Source: Liolophura sinensis | Lineage: Eukaryota; Mollusca; Polyplacophora; Chitonida; Chitonidae | DNA length: 64,000 nucleotides | Assembly: GCF_032854445.1 (NCBI RefSeq) | Contig: NC_088304.1 | Coordinates: 36,257,551 to 36,321,550, forward strand | Reading direction: 5' to 3' | Shown: positions 1 to 11,440 of the stretch, piece by piece | Position numbering within the stretch: position 1 is the stretch's first letter | How the letters are laid out: each line of letters begins with the position of its first letter | Notes under the pieces: generated by a model | The model's database searches: none | Seen by the model: the letters and a program-made list of their open reading frames with translations, nothing else | What the model was told of the DNA's origin: nothing | Position numbers and translations under genes: made by a program

Positions 1-1887
1 AATGTTTGAACGCCTTTAACTCTCTTCACAAAAATCGGATAAAAATAAACGAAGGTATATTTATGCACAGTTTTAAGTGGTCTATTCAGTGGTGTCTAGT
101 TCTAGTTTTAGAGATCTTTTCCTTTAGGTGCAAAAAACAAAACTAAGTGAAAGAATTGTGGTGTGGTTAATTCCAATTTTATCACACGTCACAGGTATAG
201 AATCGCTCAAATTGCTGAGTTGTCATCATGACATAAGTCTGCATTGCCAATCAAGCTACGTCTGCTTTCCAGGACTTTGTTGTCAGCCAAGCGACTGCTT
301 GTGTTCTGGTGTTTCTGTAATCATATTATCTTCAGTTTCATGAATGGTTGCTTAACAAAAAAATCCAATCACTCCATTACTAGGCAAAAAAGCAGATCTG
401 CCTCAATCACTCTGAATCCAGGAGCTGTGCTCTACTGCTATTTTCAGTCAGCCTGTACCCTGTCTCATACATGCCGGTGTTGAGGCGATTTACAATCATG
501 TAAATTTATGGCCTAACCTAAATTTCTATCTCGAGTTCTGCAAACCGAACTCTTCAGTAAGCTTGTATGCCTAATAGCGTTGTGATGTACGACAGTTATT
601 CTCACGCCCTGATCACATTCCTGTAACTGTTGGTCAGTTACAGATTTCAATGTGGTGCGTCTTCAAAGTTCTATCCATGATTTTGGTTAAACTGTGATTG
701 CTGGCGCATGTACTAGGCATTTTCCCCCTCCGTCCTCGCCACTGAATAAAATACCGTAAATTTAATTATTCTTGTACATTTGTATTTCCTGTTCACCAAC
801 TGGTCACACACCAACAATGTTGGGCAGTTCACGTTACCACTTTTGTTAATGTTCGACGATTGCCTATTAGGTATTGGCCAACAGTTGAAAGCTTTACTGC
901 AATTTATTGATGCCATAGGCATGTGTAATGATGTCGAAATAACTCCGTTTGTGATGGCAACGCGACACATACCAATGTTATTAAGTTAGAAATTGGGTGC
1001 AAATGTTATCTCCGGGTCGCAAAGGTCTCGGCTGCAGCTGAACTAACTAAATTCACAAACGAGAGCTGCACACACAGCATGTGTCCGCTAAGCTATATGC
1101 ATCAATCACAGTAATGTTCAGGCTCAAAAGCGGTATTGGATATAACATTCGTACATTCTCCCGCACTCCCTGCTTTTGGGGTCTTGGTGATTATAAGCGT
1201 TGGACAACTCTCGTTAAACTACGTCTGGGCCGTCTAACGTTTCAGTGTGCATTTCTATAGGCTTACGTCACATACAGGAAACTTCGTCAATAACTTACCG
1301 AAAGCTCGCCGGTGTTTAACGGACACTTCTGTTTCCTCCACCCATAAAGTTGACTGCCGTCCTATGCGTGAAAAGTTATTGACTATGGTGTCTAACAACA
1401 ATGAAATAAAGAGATATATAAATAAATAACTAGATTAAATGTAAAGGTATCGCCAGTCTTGGGCAATATTTTACCCAATAAAATATTTTGTCACGGAAAA
1501 CACCTATGTAAAGAAAAATACCCTTGTAACGGAAACTGAAACATTTATTTTTATTTGGTAATTTGTTGCTGAATAACATGTGTTATGTAATACAATACAG
1601 TCATTGTGCATGCAAAACTTTACAGAACGTATTGACATGAACTCCAACGACAAACAATTCACGTGTGACCGACTTTAAGGGTGCATTCTCATGATGATGA
1701 ACTTAATGTTGAAATTGAGTTGAAGACCTAAGGACACAAATATCATGTGTGAGGAATATATTCCACTTTTCCTCAAGAGACCCCCGTCGAATTATGATCA
1801 AAGAAATTAATTTAATAAGCCAAGTATCCAAATCACGATTCAGGCCAATAAAACAAAAGCCAAAGTCCCAAAAACCACTATCATCAA
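1..1887. other. Left edge, no supported gene
   Basis: AT-rich DNA with only short scattered reading frames. None shows a domain, a splice site in phase or a recognisable repeat. Exons of the UNC93-like gene that ends at 10716 could lie here or further left, but I could not identify any. Confidence 0.4.
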
Positions 1888-1910
1888 TAAAATTAGCATC
1901 ACAACCTCCT

Positions 1911-2062
1911 GAAACCGGCCGTAAGTGGGAAGGTCTGCCATCAACCTGCGGATGGTCCTGGTTTCCCCCGGGTTCTCCCACCATAATGCTGGCTTTGTCG
2001 TATAAGTGAAATGTTCTTGAGTATGGCGTAAAACACCAATTAAATATATATATATATATACA
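1911..2062 (+). mobile_element. SINE-A copy, 5'-truncated
   Basis: Matches the 3' body of the tRNA-derived SINE seen in full at 37031-37292: the 'aacctgcggatggtc' block, 'ccaccataatgctgg', 'gtataagtgaaatgttc', 'gagtatggcgtaaaacacc'. It ends in an AT-rich tail that has become an (AT) microsatellite. The tRNA-like head is missing. Confidence 0.8.
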
Positions 2063-3205
2063 TACATATATATTCGAATAGGGAATGTTTAGTGAATATA
2101 CAATAGCGGGCTGTATGAATCTGTTAATTTGTCGGCATATTATGCACATAGTCGTATTCAGGTGAAAATAACAACATAATGACAACATAATTTGCCTCTA
2201 CTTAGCTAAATTGGATAAAATGACCCTGGAATGTACTAGAAAACAATATTCTAAACTGTTCTGCTGTTTACAGTAGAATATATTAGCACATCGTATGTTT
2301 TAGAAACGGTCACATAATTGTGCTCGGAGGGGGTGGAGACGTAATTATTTAGGTGCAAGCATCGTGCCAGATCTATTAACTCCGATTATTAAAAATTAGC
2401 TTTATTCTCATGGATGTGCTTATTTTTCCTTTAATGCACATCGTAGCAACAGCATGTGTCCTTGTTCGCTTTGCCTGATATAATTTGTAATATGGTGTTA
2501 TTCCGCAAAAAAACACGACAGTGTGTGGTATCTAATACTTTACTTGATTGCTATCTCCTCAATAGATCCATTTCCAGTTCGGCGGTATTACGACCTTCAG
2601 ACACTTATCCTCGCCAATTCACAAAAGCACATTGTTGTCCGCGTGACACCACAGAAGTCCATCGCCGGCGGACACTGGAAACAGCAACCTACCCCAGGCT
2701 GTTATAAATTGCTCTCAGGGAAGATTTGATATGTGGACGTAATTTTAGGAACGACAATCTCTGTCTGCCTGTTGCAAAATGGATAAAGTGATACATGTCA
2801 TTTTTTCTCGCTGTAGCCTATATATCCAAAACTACTAATAACTTGGGTATCATTTTCCCCACTTTGTAGAGCACTCCCTCAGATCCGGTATAAACTCATG
2901 CTTATAAGCCACTCCTTCTCGTCTTTTCAAAAGCCCACAACAATCCAAGGAGGCGGTTTTTGCAAATCATCTTCCTCGGCCCTTTTCAGATCAGATTAAA
3001 ACTTAAGGGTTATTAACTGGCTGTACCTTAGTCTTTAATGCTTTGAATAAATGACAACATCATGACTGACAAAAATTCAAAAAAAAGTATAATTTCGCTC
3101 GTTAATCAACGTTTCCGTATGTAGCCAGTAAAGTTGCACAAGACCATTATATGTTATTATAAATGATTGCAAGTATGTATCATGATATTTCGCTGCGGCT
3201 TGTAT
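2063..3205. other. Intergenic, nothing recognised
   Basis: AT-rich sequence after an (AT) tract. The short frames near 2456-2729 have no family resemblance and no convincing splice signals. Confidence 0.4.
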
Positions 3206-3420
3206 ATTTACTTGATTGGTGTTTTACGCCGTACTTAAGAATACTTCCCTTATACGATGCCGGCCACCATTATGGTAGGAGGAAATCGGACAGATCTCGG
3301 GCGAAATCCACGACCATTCGCAGGTTGCTGCCAGGCCATCCCACGTACGGTATGAGAGGATGCCAGCATGAGCTGGTGGGAGGCTCCTGGGTCATTCCGC
3401 GGTGCTGATGTGCTAACCCC
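3206..3420 (-). mobile_element. SINE-A copy, nearly full body
   Basis: Reads on the minus strand. The plus strand starts with the tail-side motif 'ttgattggtgttttacgcc' and continues through 'cattatggtaggaggaaa' and 'cgcaggttgctg' to the remains of the tRNA-like head at about 3400-3420. Confidence 0.8.
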
Positions 3421-3965
3421 CTTGTCGACAGAAGCTCCCACTGTTTACACGATAGATGGCCCCGCATGAACAGAAATATGTGAACACGAGCAAAATAGGA
3501 TGGCAGCCGCAGGAAAAAGGGCTACTGATACTCAAGGATGCAGTCACATGACTTTGGGAAAGTAATGAACAGTTCACCTTCAGCTGCCATACCATAAACA
3601 CCCCTGTCTCCTCGATTAAATATGATGGCTTCACGTGTGTTTTATTATTGCGGGGATCTTGGTGGAGGTTGTAAACAAGTCAGTCGCTCTGTTGAGTTAT
3701 AAGTCCATTCCCGGTCCGCTACAGATGACGTCCCCGATAGGCTCAAAGTGTTATATATCAAATCTGTTATCTCAACATGGTATGCCGAAGTGACGTTAAA
3801 CAATGATCTTTCACTCAAACTATTCCACCTGCATCTGGTGCGTGTAAATCTCGCCTAGTACAATTTGTTATATCCTGTGTGTTATATGACGATTTTAATC
3901 ACATGTTATTACTGCAAAAACTAGTCTGCCAAAGGCTATTTTTTTAGCGCCTTCACTTATATCCC

Positions 3966-4020
3966 TGAAGTTTTACAATGAGTATAATTCTCTTGTAAGT
4001 AAGTACGGACAGAGAGTCTT
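3966..4020 (+). mobile_element. Fragment of the Penelope-like RT element
   Basis: The stretch encodes a piece of the same 'KFYNEY-LV-YGQ' segment that closes the RT protein at 17670-17720. Only about 55 bases are recognisable, so this is a small orphan fragment. Confidence 0.4.
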
Positions 4021-4384
4021 ATTCGGCTTAACCCTGATTTAGGGGCTGTAAATTCCCCATTGTGTTGAAATGCAAAGGGATACCATAGGTTGCATTTACC
4101 AGCGAGTATTCTGGATATCTCGCCAGGAAAAGGAGTGGTTTCCTTTAGTTTAGTAAAGAATCTGTTGCTAAGTAAAATACAAACAGCAGCAAATATTTTC
4201 ACTCACAATAGGGGAGTTTCGATTCCAACTTTTTTAATGCTGAAGATAACAAAAGCCATAATGTACCATGTGACCATGTGTCAAAAATGTTACGCAATTA
4301 TATTTGATTACCTTTACTACAGCATGGACGTTTGAAAACAGTTTCAGAATAAGTTATTTGGAGCCGACGAACGATGGAGCTGGG

Positions 4385-4465
4385 CATTTGTGAACATAAT
4401 GACTGCCGCCTGGATCTACCGCCTCCCGAAGCCGACGCTCTACCAACTGTGCGATCGGGGCCGGT
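4385..4465 (-). mobile_element. tRNA-like SINE head (third family)
   Basis: On the minus strand there is a box-A-like 'cagttggtagagcgtcgg', followed by 'cttcgggagg' and a degenerate box B 'ggtagatcc'. The arrangement is that of a tRNA-derived SINE promoter, and the decayed box B argues against a functional tRNA gene. Confidence 0.4.
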
Positions 4466-4566
4466 TAGAAAGTTGTTCACATGGCTCAACACCGGAAATC
4501 AAACTGTTAATTAAGCATATATTTATTGTAAACATGTAGACCCAGATATTTCTGCCAGTGTGAATT

Positions 4567-4758
4567 TTAACCATGATGGACTGGTAAACTAGTTGCGCGT
4601 TTTTCTGCGCTATCTAATGTTAAAGACTCCTCTGGGAGGTTGCAGTTCCTTTTGGTGCTGTCAACTTTTACATCGATTCCTGAGGACGGCTCGGTAGCAG
4701 AGCTTGCCTTGGTCCTTAAATGGTAGTGTGTTCGCCGACGAGTCGTTCGAGTAGACAT
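4567..4758 (-). CDS. Possible first-exon ORF in a CpG-rich stretch
   Basis: A 63-residue minus-strand frame starts with an Arg/Thr-rich segment. It sits next to unusually CpG-rich DNA (about 4730-5110), as promoters and first exons often do. No good donor site follows the frame (it runs to 'catcatggttaa') and no family is recognised. It may be chance. Confidence 0.18.
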   Translation of the reverse strand: MSTRTTRRRTHYHLRTKASSATEPSSGIDVKVDSTKRNCNLPEESLTLDSAEKRATSLPVHHG

Positions 4759-5989
4759 AGCGACCGAGACGGAAAAACGGTGAAACTAAATAGCGGATAG
4801 TCAGAGCGCTTTCCTGACGCGCACGTTTGTGGTAGGGGTAGAGGAGTGGGGGAGTTTAGGATTGTAAGGGAGAGATAATCGATATTTGGCGACTGTATAT
4901 AGCCTTACGGTAATTAAGCTGTGAAAAAGGGCGTTTTGTTATTGACCGCGGTTAAGGCGTGTCTCTTGTGTTTTTATGGTAGGCGATTATGGGTCGTTTT
5001 GTTCGACGCTTCACGGCGCTATATAAATATGTTTGTAGGGGTTTATTTCAGTGCCACGCTGAAACACGCCCATTTCCGTTGGCGGTCTGAACCGTCACTT
5101 AAGTCTATTATGCTCATCCGCTCCTAGGTATTTGTCTGAACGAAAGGCACATTGGAATACTCACGAAAACAGAGTACTTACTCATGCGGTTCCGACCCTT
5201 GCCTTTTAACGCATTACGTTTTCAATGAATCCAGCTTATAGAACACAGTATTCAGACTTCGTTTTGACAGATCAATCATACTGCTACGCTGCATTCAAAA
5301 TTAGCGTTAAGTGGTACATACAAATCTTCTTGTTGCTAATTGCGGAGATCACCGATATAGCGGAACTGCAATGAAGGTTTAACTTGTGTATGTTGGACCC
5401 ATATCACCAAAAAGACCTCAAAAATGGCGCTTTAGGTTTCGACTTTGGAAAACGCCCTGCTACTGTAAAGTGACATTTCTCATTCTATATTGTTGTTATC
5501 CTGTCACATCTTTGTATGCCTTCGGATGAATAAACCATCCTCAGCTCCGTAATATAGAGCAATCCGCAATTTTAAACATTTTTTGCTGTAAGTTAAAAGA
5601 ATACAGAATAGACGTTCCTTGGCGGATACTGGTGACGAGAAGCCATGAGCTTAACATTTCAGTAGTTGTCACGGTTGATTTCGTTTCATTTATTGATGGC
5701 TTGACTTATGCTGGTATTTTGGAAAAGTCGTTAAGTGTTAAGGTCAACCTTATGCCAATTGTTCTCATGGTAAATCATCTATGCAGTTTTAGGATCAACC
5801 TATATTTCCAGGAAAAGGCTGAACTTTTCTCTCTATCTATCGAAAGGTCGGTCGGATTTTTAGAACATTGCCCGTCAAAAAACCTTTATTTCTGTTTAAG
5901 AAATCCTTTATTCTCAAGGTTGGTCTGAGTCAACCTTTAGAGCTTCTGCATTGATCGGAATCGGTCATTTTGCATGGGACGTTGAAAGA

Positions 5990-6636
5990 AGCAACATGGG
6001 TGACTGCCTTAATTATCTTCAAGCTTCGTGAGGCTGCAGGATATCGACAATATTGGTGCACCGCGGATTCCAAAGATTCGTCATGTCACATATGATGACC
6101 CTGATCAGCATCGGAATGATGGGACTTTAAATCCAAAAACAAGGGATGTAACTGATATTTCTCAATCGTCGCTATCAAAAATTGACGTGGAAATATGCCC
6201 TTGCCAGGAAGCGAGAATAGTTCATAGGGATTCCAAAACAACTGGCTGCAACAGTTGTGCAGCGGAAATTCAAAGATATCGCCGAGATTCCGCATGCTAT
6301 CGGTTGTGTGGATGGTGTAGACATAGAAATTCAAGCCACACCTGTGCAGATCAAAAACAACGAACTAACAGGTTTATTTTTCGGTGATAAGGGATATCCG
6401 TGTCGACCATTCCTCATGACGCCTTTCCGCAACCCAAATGGCAGACCACAAACTGCTATAGTCGTGCTTATGTGAGCACCCGTTCAAATGTAGAAAGTAC
6501 ATTTGGGATTTGCAAGAAGCGCTTCCTCTGTTTGAAAATGGCCATACGATGTAAATTGAAAACAGCAATGAAAGTCATGATCGTGACTGCTGTGCTCCAT
6601 AACATAGTCAAGGACTTTGGTGACATTTTGTATTGA
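5990..6636 (+). pseudogene. PIF/Harbinger transposase (HARBI1-like) remnant
   Basis: Across three frames the order of a Harbinger DDE transposase can be followed. A helix-turn-helix-like 'DISQSSLSKI' comes first. Then 'IGCVDGVDIEI' carries the first catalytic Asp, 'GDKGYP' and 'LMTPFRNP' carry the second, and 'NVESTFGICKKRF' carries the catalytic Glu, followed by the 'VLHNI' helix. Only about 15 residues separate the first and second Asp blocks, far fewer than usual for the family, so a large internal deletion is inferred. Frames change at least twice. In intact elements the enzyme cuts and pastes DNA in the nucleus with the Myb-like partner. This copy cannot. Confidence 0.75.
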
Positions 6637-6772
6637 GAAGATGAAAGGGACAGTGATCGAGATGGGGATAAGCAATTGAACAATGATCTACTTGGCACTG
6701 TTGTGAGGCAAACTATTGTTGAACAATAATTCCAGTAATCATAGAGTTTATTACAATTCAGACGATAGTGTG

Positions 6773-8033
6773 TTAATTCCTCTCAGAGTACATTTGGTAC
6801 AAGGAATAACTGGAGTGGTTTGAAACACTAGCAGAAGAGTCCATCCTATCCCGTAACTGACGTACAATTTCCTGATGCATTTTTATCAGCTTCAAACGTT
6901 CGTTGTGTTTTTCCTCGTCAAACATGATTTTCTACTTCAGACGTTTAACATTAAGCTGATGTTCAGTCTCCTGCATCCCGAGTGCCCTATCAACTGCTGA
7001 CATCTCCCGCTATTCTGTTGGCGGTGTAGATTCAGCTGTGCGTTTTCGTTTACATGTAGCTATCCCTTTTTTGACTCCGTTGCAGCTGGCTGACGGTCTT
7101 GAGGTGATGTCAAAGGCGGGGTGGAAACGTTTAGCTGGACAGGCGGAGGTGAATTTTGTACATCATTTGCAGCATCTCTTAGAGATGTTGAAGCTGTAGC
7201 TTTCTGATCTGAAATTGTGAATAATGTACAGGCAAGGGAGTAAGATCTAAAAGTGAAAAGTAGAAAACTGACAATTTCCATTTTTTCCAAGTTGTTCAAT
7301 TTCTCAAACATGACTGGAATTTTATTCAAATAAGGCAATTTGTATTGCCAACATCGGGTAAAATTTTACTCAAGGGCATTGGAGAAGCAGATGTCCCAAA
7401 ACAGCCAAAATTGAGTGAAAAAAAATTCAAGAAATGTGCCAACTTTCTAAAACAAAGGAAATTTTCAATTTCTTTTTTCCACTTTGAGATCTTACCCATT
7501 TAGGTATACAGGTACACACATGATTGCAAGGAAAAGATTTATAATCTACAAGGCTGAAATCTGTACAGGGATTCAATGCTGTAACGATTGACTTGAAAAT
7601 AAAGATAAACTGCCTTGGTCATGATAACATGTGCCATCATCAATATCGTTGTCTACAGGCGCTAGCACATCAGTGCACATTGAAGACACCAAGCACGACG
7701 TGTCATCAACCGCGGCATCTGGATCTATTGTGACGCCACCGTCTTGTTTTCTTTGCTAACCTCCTTCTTTGCCTTGGTTTTCATATTGTCCTAGACCTTC
7801 TTGAGGGTTTCTTCTTGCGAAGTGAACTTGGCAACGATATTATCTCAGTCATCGTTCTTCTGCTGGATCACCTTGATTGTGTTTTTTCTCACGTCTTTCT
7901 CCTTCTGAAGGATTGACACAAGCAAGTGTTCTTCCAGTTCAGAAAAGATTCTGCCACCCTCCTTTCCTCCTCCATTTAATACTTCATTTGACTCCATTGC
8001 CTTCAGCATATCAAGGCCTAGTACAATACTCAT
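6773..8033 (-). pseudogene. Harbinger Myb/SANT-like DNA-binding partner, broken
   Basis: The frame starts at 8033. An N-terminal helix set ('SELEEHLLVSIL', then 'NDD*DNI', then 'TLKKV*DNMK') has stops exactly where the family normally has Trp. An acidic Asp-rich linker follows in a shifted frame (about 7730-7640). After an apparent intron or insertion, a Pro/Ser/Thr linker (7338-7060) leads to a basic, charged C-terminal helix (about 7050-6800, 'EEKHNERLKLIKMHQ'). The frame closes at 6775-6773, and a minus-strand AATAAA lies at 6752-6747. Layout and motifs match the accessory ORF of PIF/Harbinger elements, which helps transposase bind the element ends and enter the nucleus. Confidence 0.6.
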
Positions 8034-8544
8034 CAGACTACTGCATTTATATTTTCATTGCTAAAACTTGCTACATCAGTTGCCTTATCGAGGAGATAAC
8101 TGGTTGAAGGTAGGCGTTTAGTAAGGAATTCCTTCAAAAAGCTCCCGTGCAGTTGTCCTCTCATTGAAGGAATTCCTTGACAAAGGATATGCATAAGGAC
8201 AGTTCTAAAAATGACAACCTTCTAAAAGGAAGACTTCCCCAAAGGTTACCTCATGAAAGGTTAACTTTTGACTAAATTAAAGGAGCATTCTAAAATACTA
8301 GCCTTAGTGAGTTGTTGATATATATTTCTATATTTTGAAAATGGCTCAACGTGCTTCCACTTATACCAAAGTGGTGAACTTCATGGATGGAGGAAACCAT
8401 TGTTTGGAGTAAACCACGGACGTCTGTCAAGTAACTAACGATTATACCTACGTGTGACGTACAGTTGTATGTGAATTGCCATGTAATCTCTGCAGAAAAG
8501 CATGTTATAGCAGCTTAAAAGTCCGTCACTGTTGTGTTGGGCCA

Positions 8545-8662
8545 TCAAGTCCCAATGGAACAATGATGTCATGCGGCCTGGACGTGGCTGGGATTGAACC
8601 AGAACCAAGTGTGTCACAGCAGTTGAAAGACAAGTCTCTTAACCCCTCAGCCACGACTCATC
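8545..8662 (-). mobile_element. tRNA(Ser/Leu)-like SINE head
   Basis: The minus strand reads 'gtggctgaggggttaag' (box A) and, about 50 bases on, 'ggttcaatcccagcc' (box B). The head resembles a type II tRNA with a variable arm. No mature tRNA fold with an intact acceptor stem is evident, so a SINE promoter is the better call. Confidence 0.5.
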
Positions 8663-8817
8663 GCCTTGTTACATTTAAAAGGACTGGGGACACAGTGGCC
8701 TGGCATGGCTAAACACATCAAGGAGCATGGCTTTAAACATAACGCAGATCATGACTTTACATGTATCTGGTATCCACCGGTCAGCTCCATTATGAAATAA
8801 TAGTCCAATGATATCGG

Positions 8818-9038
8818 GGGCCTTGGAGATTAGCACGCCAGCATGGCGCAATGAGCCAGGAGCATCCCACCAAGGCGGTTGCTGCGTGTTCAAGTCCAGC
8901 TAATGTTGGCTTCCTCTCCTGCAGGTCTGTCCTGTGTTTCTTCCAGTCTGCCCGTTTCCTCCCACTATGTTGCTGGCCGTCATCGTATAAGTGAAATATT
9001 CCTGAGTACGGCGTAAAACACTGATCAAATACATAAAT
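8818..9038 (+). mobile_element. SINE-A copy with tRNA-like head
   Basis: Diverged copy. The head has 'gtgttcaagtccagc' (box B); the body has 'ggcttcctctcc' and 'gtataagtgaaatattcctgagtacggcgtaaaacac'-type blocks (shown here in parts), with an 'aaatacataaatg' tail. Confidence 0.75.
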
Positions 9039-10486
9039 GAAATGATATCAACAGATAATGGTTTTGCTCTCGCTGGCGTTTCTTATACTCAGAGGTTTTC
9101 GTAATTTCTGTCTATAAACAAACTCTTATGGAATGGAAAAACAATCAAACGAATGAGATTAATTTACATGCACATTATCATATGCCGCTGAGTGTTGTTG
9201 TTGTATTTAAAAGATATTAACGTTTCCTCTGCCCCACCGCTCGATGGACGCCACATTTCTGATCTAATTACAAGGAAATTCGCAAGTTTGCTGAAAGGAA
9301 TATGTAAATATATACATTTGTCCTTTGGTCTCTTCAAGTTCACACATTAATTTGTATTTCTTGCAGCTTTATCCGCATACCTGTACGAACGCATATCCTC
9401 GTTATTTTCCTTTGGGATTTTGTGTCTATCCTGACATTAATTTGCGTGTATTACAGTTTTATCTATACAAACACGTATCCTTTTTATTATCGTTTGCAAT
9501 TCCGTGTTGATTCTTGCACTAATTAGCATACATGTATTTGTCACCTCTGCGTTTGTAAACTGTTCAACACGAAATTCCTAGAGAATGGGCGATCTGGCCA
9601 TTGTGACACGTGCATAAGCCTTTTGGTCTTTTCAAATCTGTAAATCTGTACTTTCATTTGTTTGCACATTACTAATCTTAATTCTCGTTACTCTTGTAAC
9701 CGCTATACCTATGGACCCATTCTTACATCTTAGTCATACGCGCACTAAAACAGCATGGAATACGAGGGGCTCGTAATGGCGACCTGTTTCGCTATACTGA
9801 TAAATAGAGATTAATTCTCTGTAATAGACCTAGTGGGGAATTCCCCGCGACATATAGATGCGTCAGCCAATGAAACGTTGCTACATATGGGCTGTTCTGC
9901 AAACAATGTTTACCCAGACAGTGGCAGTTTAATTTATCCACTTGCATGTTGGTAAGGCTGGCAATAGCTACAACACTATAACAACAGCACAACCTTTTAA
10001 CATTTGACGTTGACTCGGATCACAATGACTGTACACAGTCTTACCGTTTTTCAATGACACCGTATTTGTGTGACCAGCTTTCCGAAAACCTTAATTTCAG
10101 TTCACGGTTTGAACGTTGAAAAGCCGTTATTAATCTCTTTCACAGTTCTCTTGTCCTGCTCTCAAGTGGAGTCAGTCACGTAATATTTTGTTTATGCATT
10201 TTCCTACACGTTTCGGCCATTTGATTAGCCCTCTGATAACCATTACAGCAAGCTGTTTTAAGTCAGAATCAAGCTATATTTATCACTGGCAGATCGGGAA
10301 CATTCCGGAGAGATACACCGCTGATACTGCGCTGTGTAGGTGTGTAATACTATGAGTGTAGGAATATGCAGGACTAACGATTCCTGCAGTTTTACTTCTA
10401 TTTTTATCTAATCTCAAATCAGCTGAATTGGCTTACATTTAGCTAATTGCAGTCTCTAATGGTGTTTTTAATTGTTATCCTTCCAG
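9039..10486. other. Upstream of UNC93-like last exon; intron or intergenic
   Basis: No exon recognised. If the UNC93-like gene continues leftwards, this is its last intron. The acceptor tract just before 10487 supports that. Confidence 0.4.
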
Positions 10487-10716
10487 CTCTGTTCGGCGTG
10501 TTGTTCGTGGACAGACAAGAGGCTGCATTCTCCACCTACAGAATGTTTCTGTCTACAGGATGTGCTATAGCCTTCGGATACAGTCATTACCTCTGCGTGG
10601 AGATTAAAGTATACATTCTGGCAGCCGTGTTGATTATCTCCCTTTTGCTGTACAGCGTCATCGAGGTGAAGTTACAGTGGCAGAGTCAACATATTCGGGA
10701 CATCGTTGCTCTCTAA
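10487..10716 (+). CDS. UNC93: UNC93-like membrane protein, last exon
   Basis: Encodes the C-terminal part of an UNC93/MFS-like protein: 'ALFGVLFVDRQEAAF' and 'YRMFLSTGCAIAFGY', then 'YLCVEIKVYILAAVLI' and a second hydrophobic helix, which gives two membrane segments. This order is characteristic of the final helices of unc-93 homolog A proteins. The exon is taken to start after 'gttatccttccag' (AG at 10485-10486), with one base of its first codon supplied by the previous exon. It ends at TAA 10714-10716. A simple (TACA) repeat and an AATAAA (11090-11095) follow, as expected for a 3' UTR. Upstream exons were not found, so the gene is partial here. Family proteins are multi-pass membrane proteins; a transport substrate cannot be inferred. 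Confidence 0.7.
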
Positions 10717-10782
10717 CTGCGGTGGCTATTCTACTGTGATAACAACGTTCTTCAATGTTTATCTAAAAATCATTATCCTGTA

Positions 10783-10816
10783 TACATACATACATTCATA
10801 CATACATACATACATA
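10783..10816 (+). repeat. (TACA)n microsatellite in UNC93-like 3' UTR
   Basis: Eight or so tandem 'cata/taca' units with one 'tattcata' interruption. Confidence 0.85.
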
Positions 10817-11089
10817 TTCAACACAGTGAGATTATATCTACAGTGTAATGTGTATACAAGTGTGTTGTTATATTAGGCTATACAGCGGTTTTAAGTGAGT
10901 TATCAGTACACATGCACAGAAAGTGGCAAACGGGAAATGAAAAAAGCGAATGGCGCTTTATGCCTATTCTATAGTGCTGAAAGGAAAGGCACAACCCACA
11001 TTCAATTCTGTTCTATTTTTCTGTGTGTGCATTTGTCTAAGTTCACAAATGTGTAACGTACTGTGGTATGAATGGGACAAATTTGCGGA

Positions 11090-11095
11090 AATAAA
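11090..11095 (+). promoter_or_regulatory. Candidate poly(A) signal of UNC93-like gene
   Basis: AATAAA about 375 bases after the stop codon, the first plausible one on this strand after the gene. Not proven. Confidence 0.4.
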
Positions 11096-11129
11096 CTTTC
11101 AAATGTATAGCAAATTTAACAAATGAGGC

Positions 11130-11440
11130 AAATCTGAAAACTTCGTTTTTTTGTGTAGTGAAATTCATCAATCAGCCATTGTATTTATTTTGTGTGCGTT
11201 AAATGCTATGCAATACCTTCAAACACGAATAGTGTACATCTATATCAAAGGCTACCGTTAAGTCGTTATTGTCCTACATCACACTTATACAGAACAGCAT
11301 TATGCATTAACTTGCACATAAGTTTATCATGTGAAATGAATTATCTTATTGTCCTACGATAACACCTGTGTACATTTACATGGGAGTATTTCTTAGCCAG
11401 CAAATTCTCCCACTCATTTACAAGGTATTTACATTTAATG
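11130..11440. repeat. Segmental duplication copy A
   Basis: About 300 bases that recur at 12985-13180 and 14012-14130 (copy B). Shared blocks include 'ttcatcaatcagccat', 'cgttattgtcctacatcaca', 'tgcattaacttgcacataag' and 'gggagtatttcttagcca'. Copy A is uninterrupted, copy B is split. Confidence 0.75.

Larger units (their letters stand above)
5700..8310. mobile_element. PIF/Harbinger-type DNA transposon, decayed
   Basis: The two diagnostic proteins of this superfamily face each other: a DDE transposase remnant (+, about 5990-6636) and a Myb/SANT-like DNA-binding partner (-, 8033-6773). Imperfect inverted termini sit at about 5706-5724 ('tatgctggtattttgga') and 8287-8307 (reverse complement 'aaggctagtattttaga'). 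Exact ends and the 3-bp target duplication cannot be fixed by eye. Many stops and frame breaks make it non-autonomous. Confidence 0.7.

Noticed and set aside
1703-2188. 161-codon minus-strand ORF
   Set aside because: It runs antisense through a SINE-A and its AT tail. The translation is of repeat DNA.
8545-8662. A genuine tRNA gene
   Set aside because: Box A and box B are present but no complete acceptor stem or anticodon arm forms. The same holds for 4385-4465 and the SINE-A and SINE-B heads.
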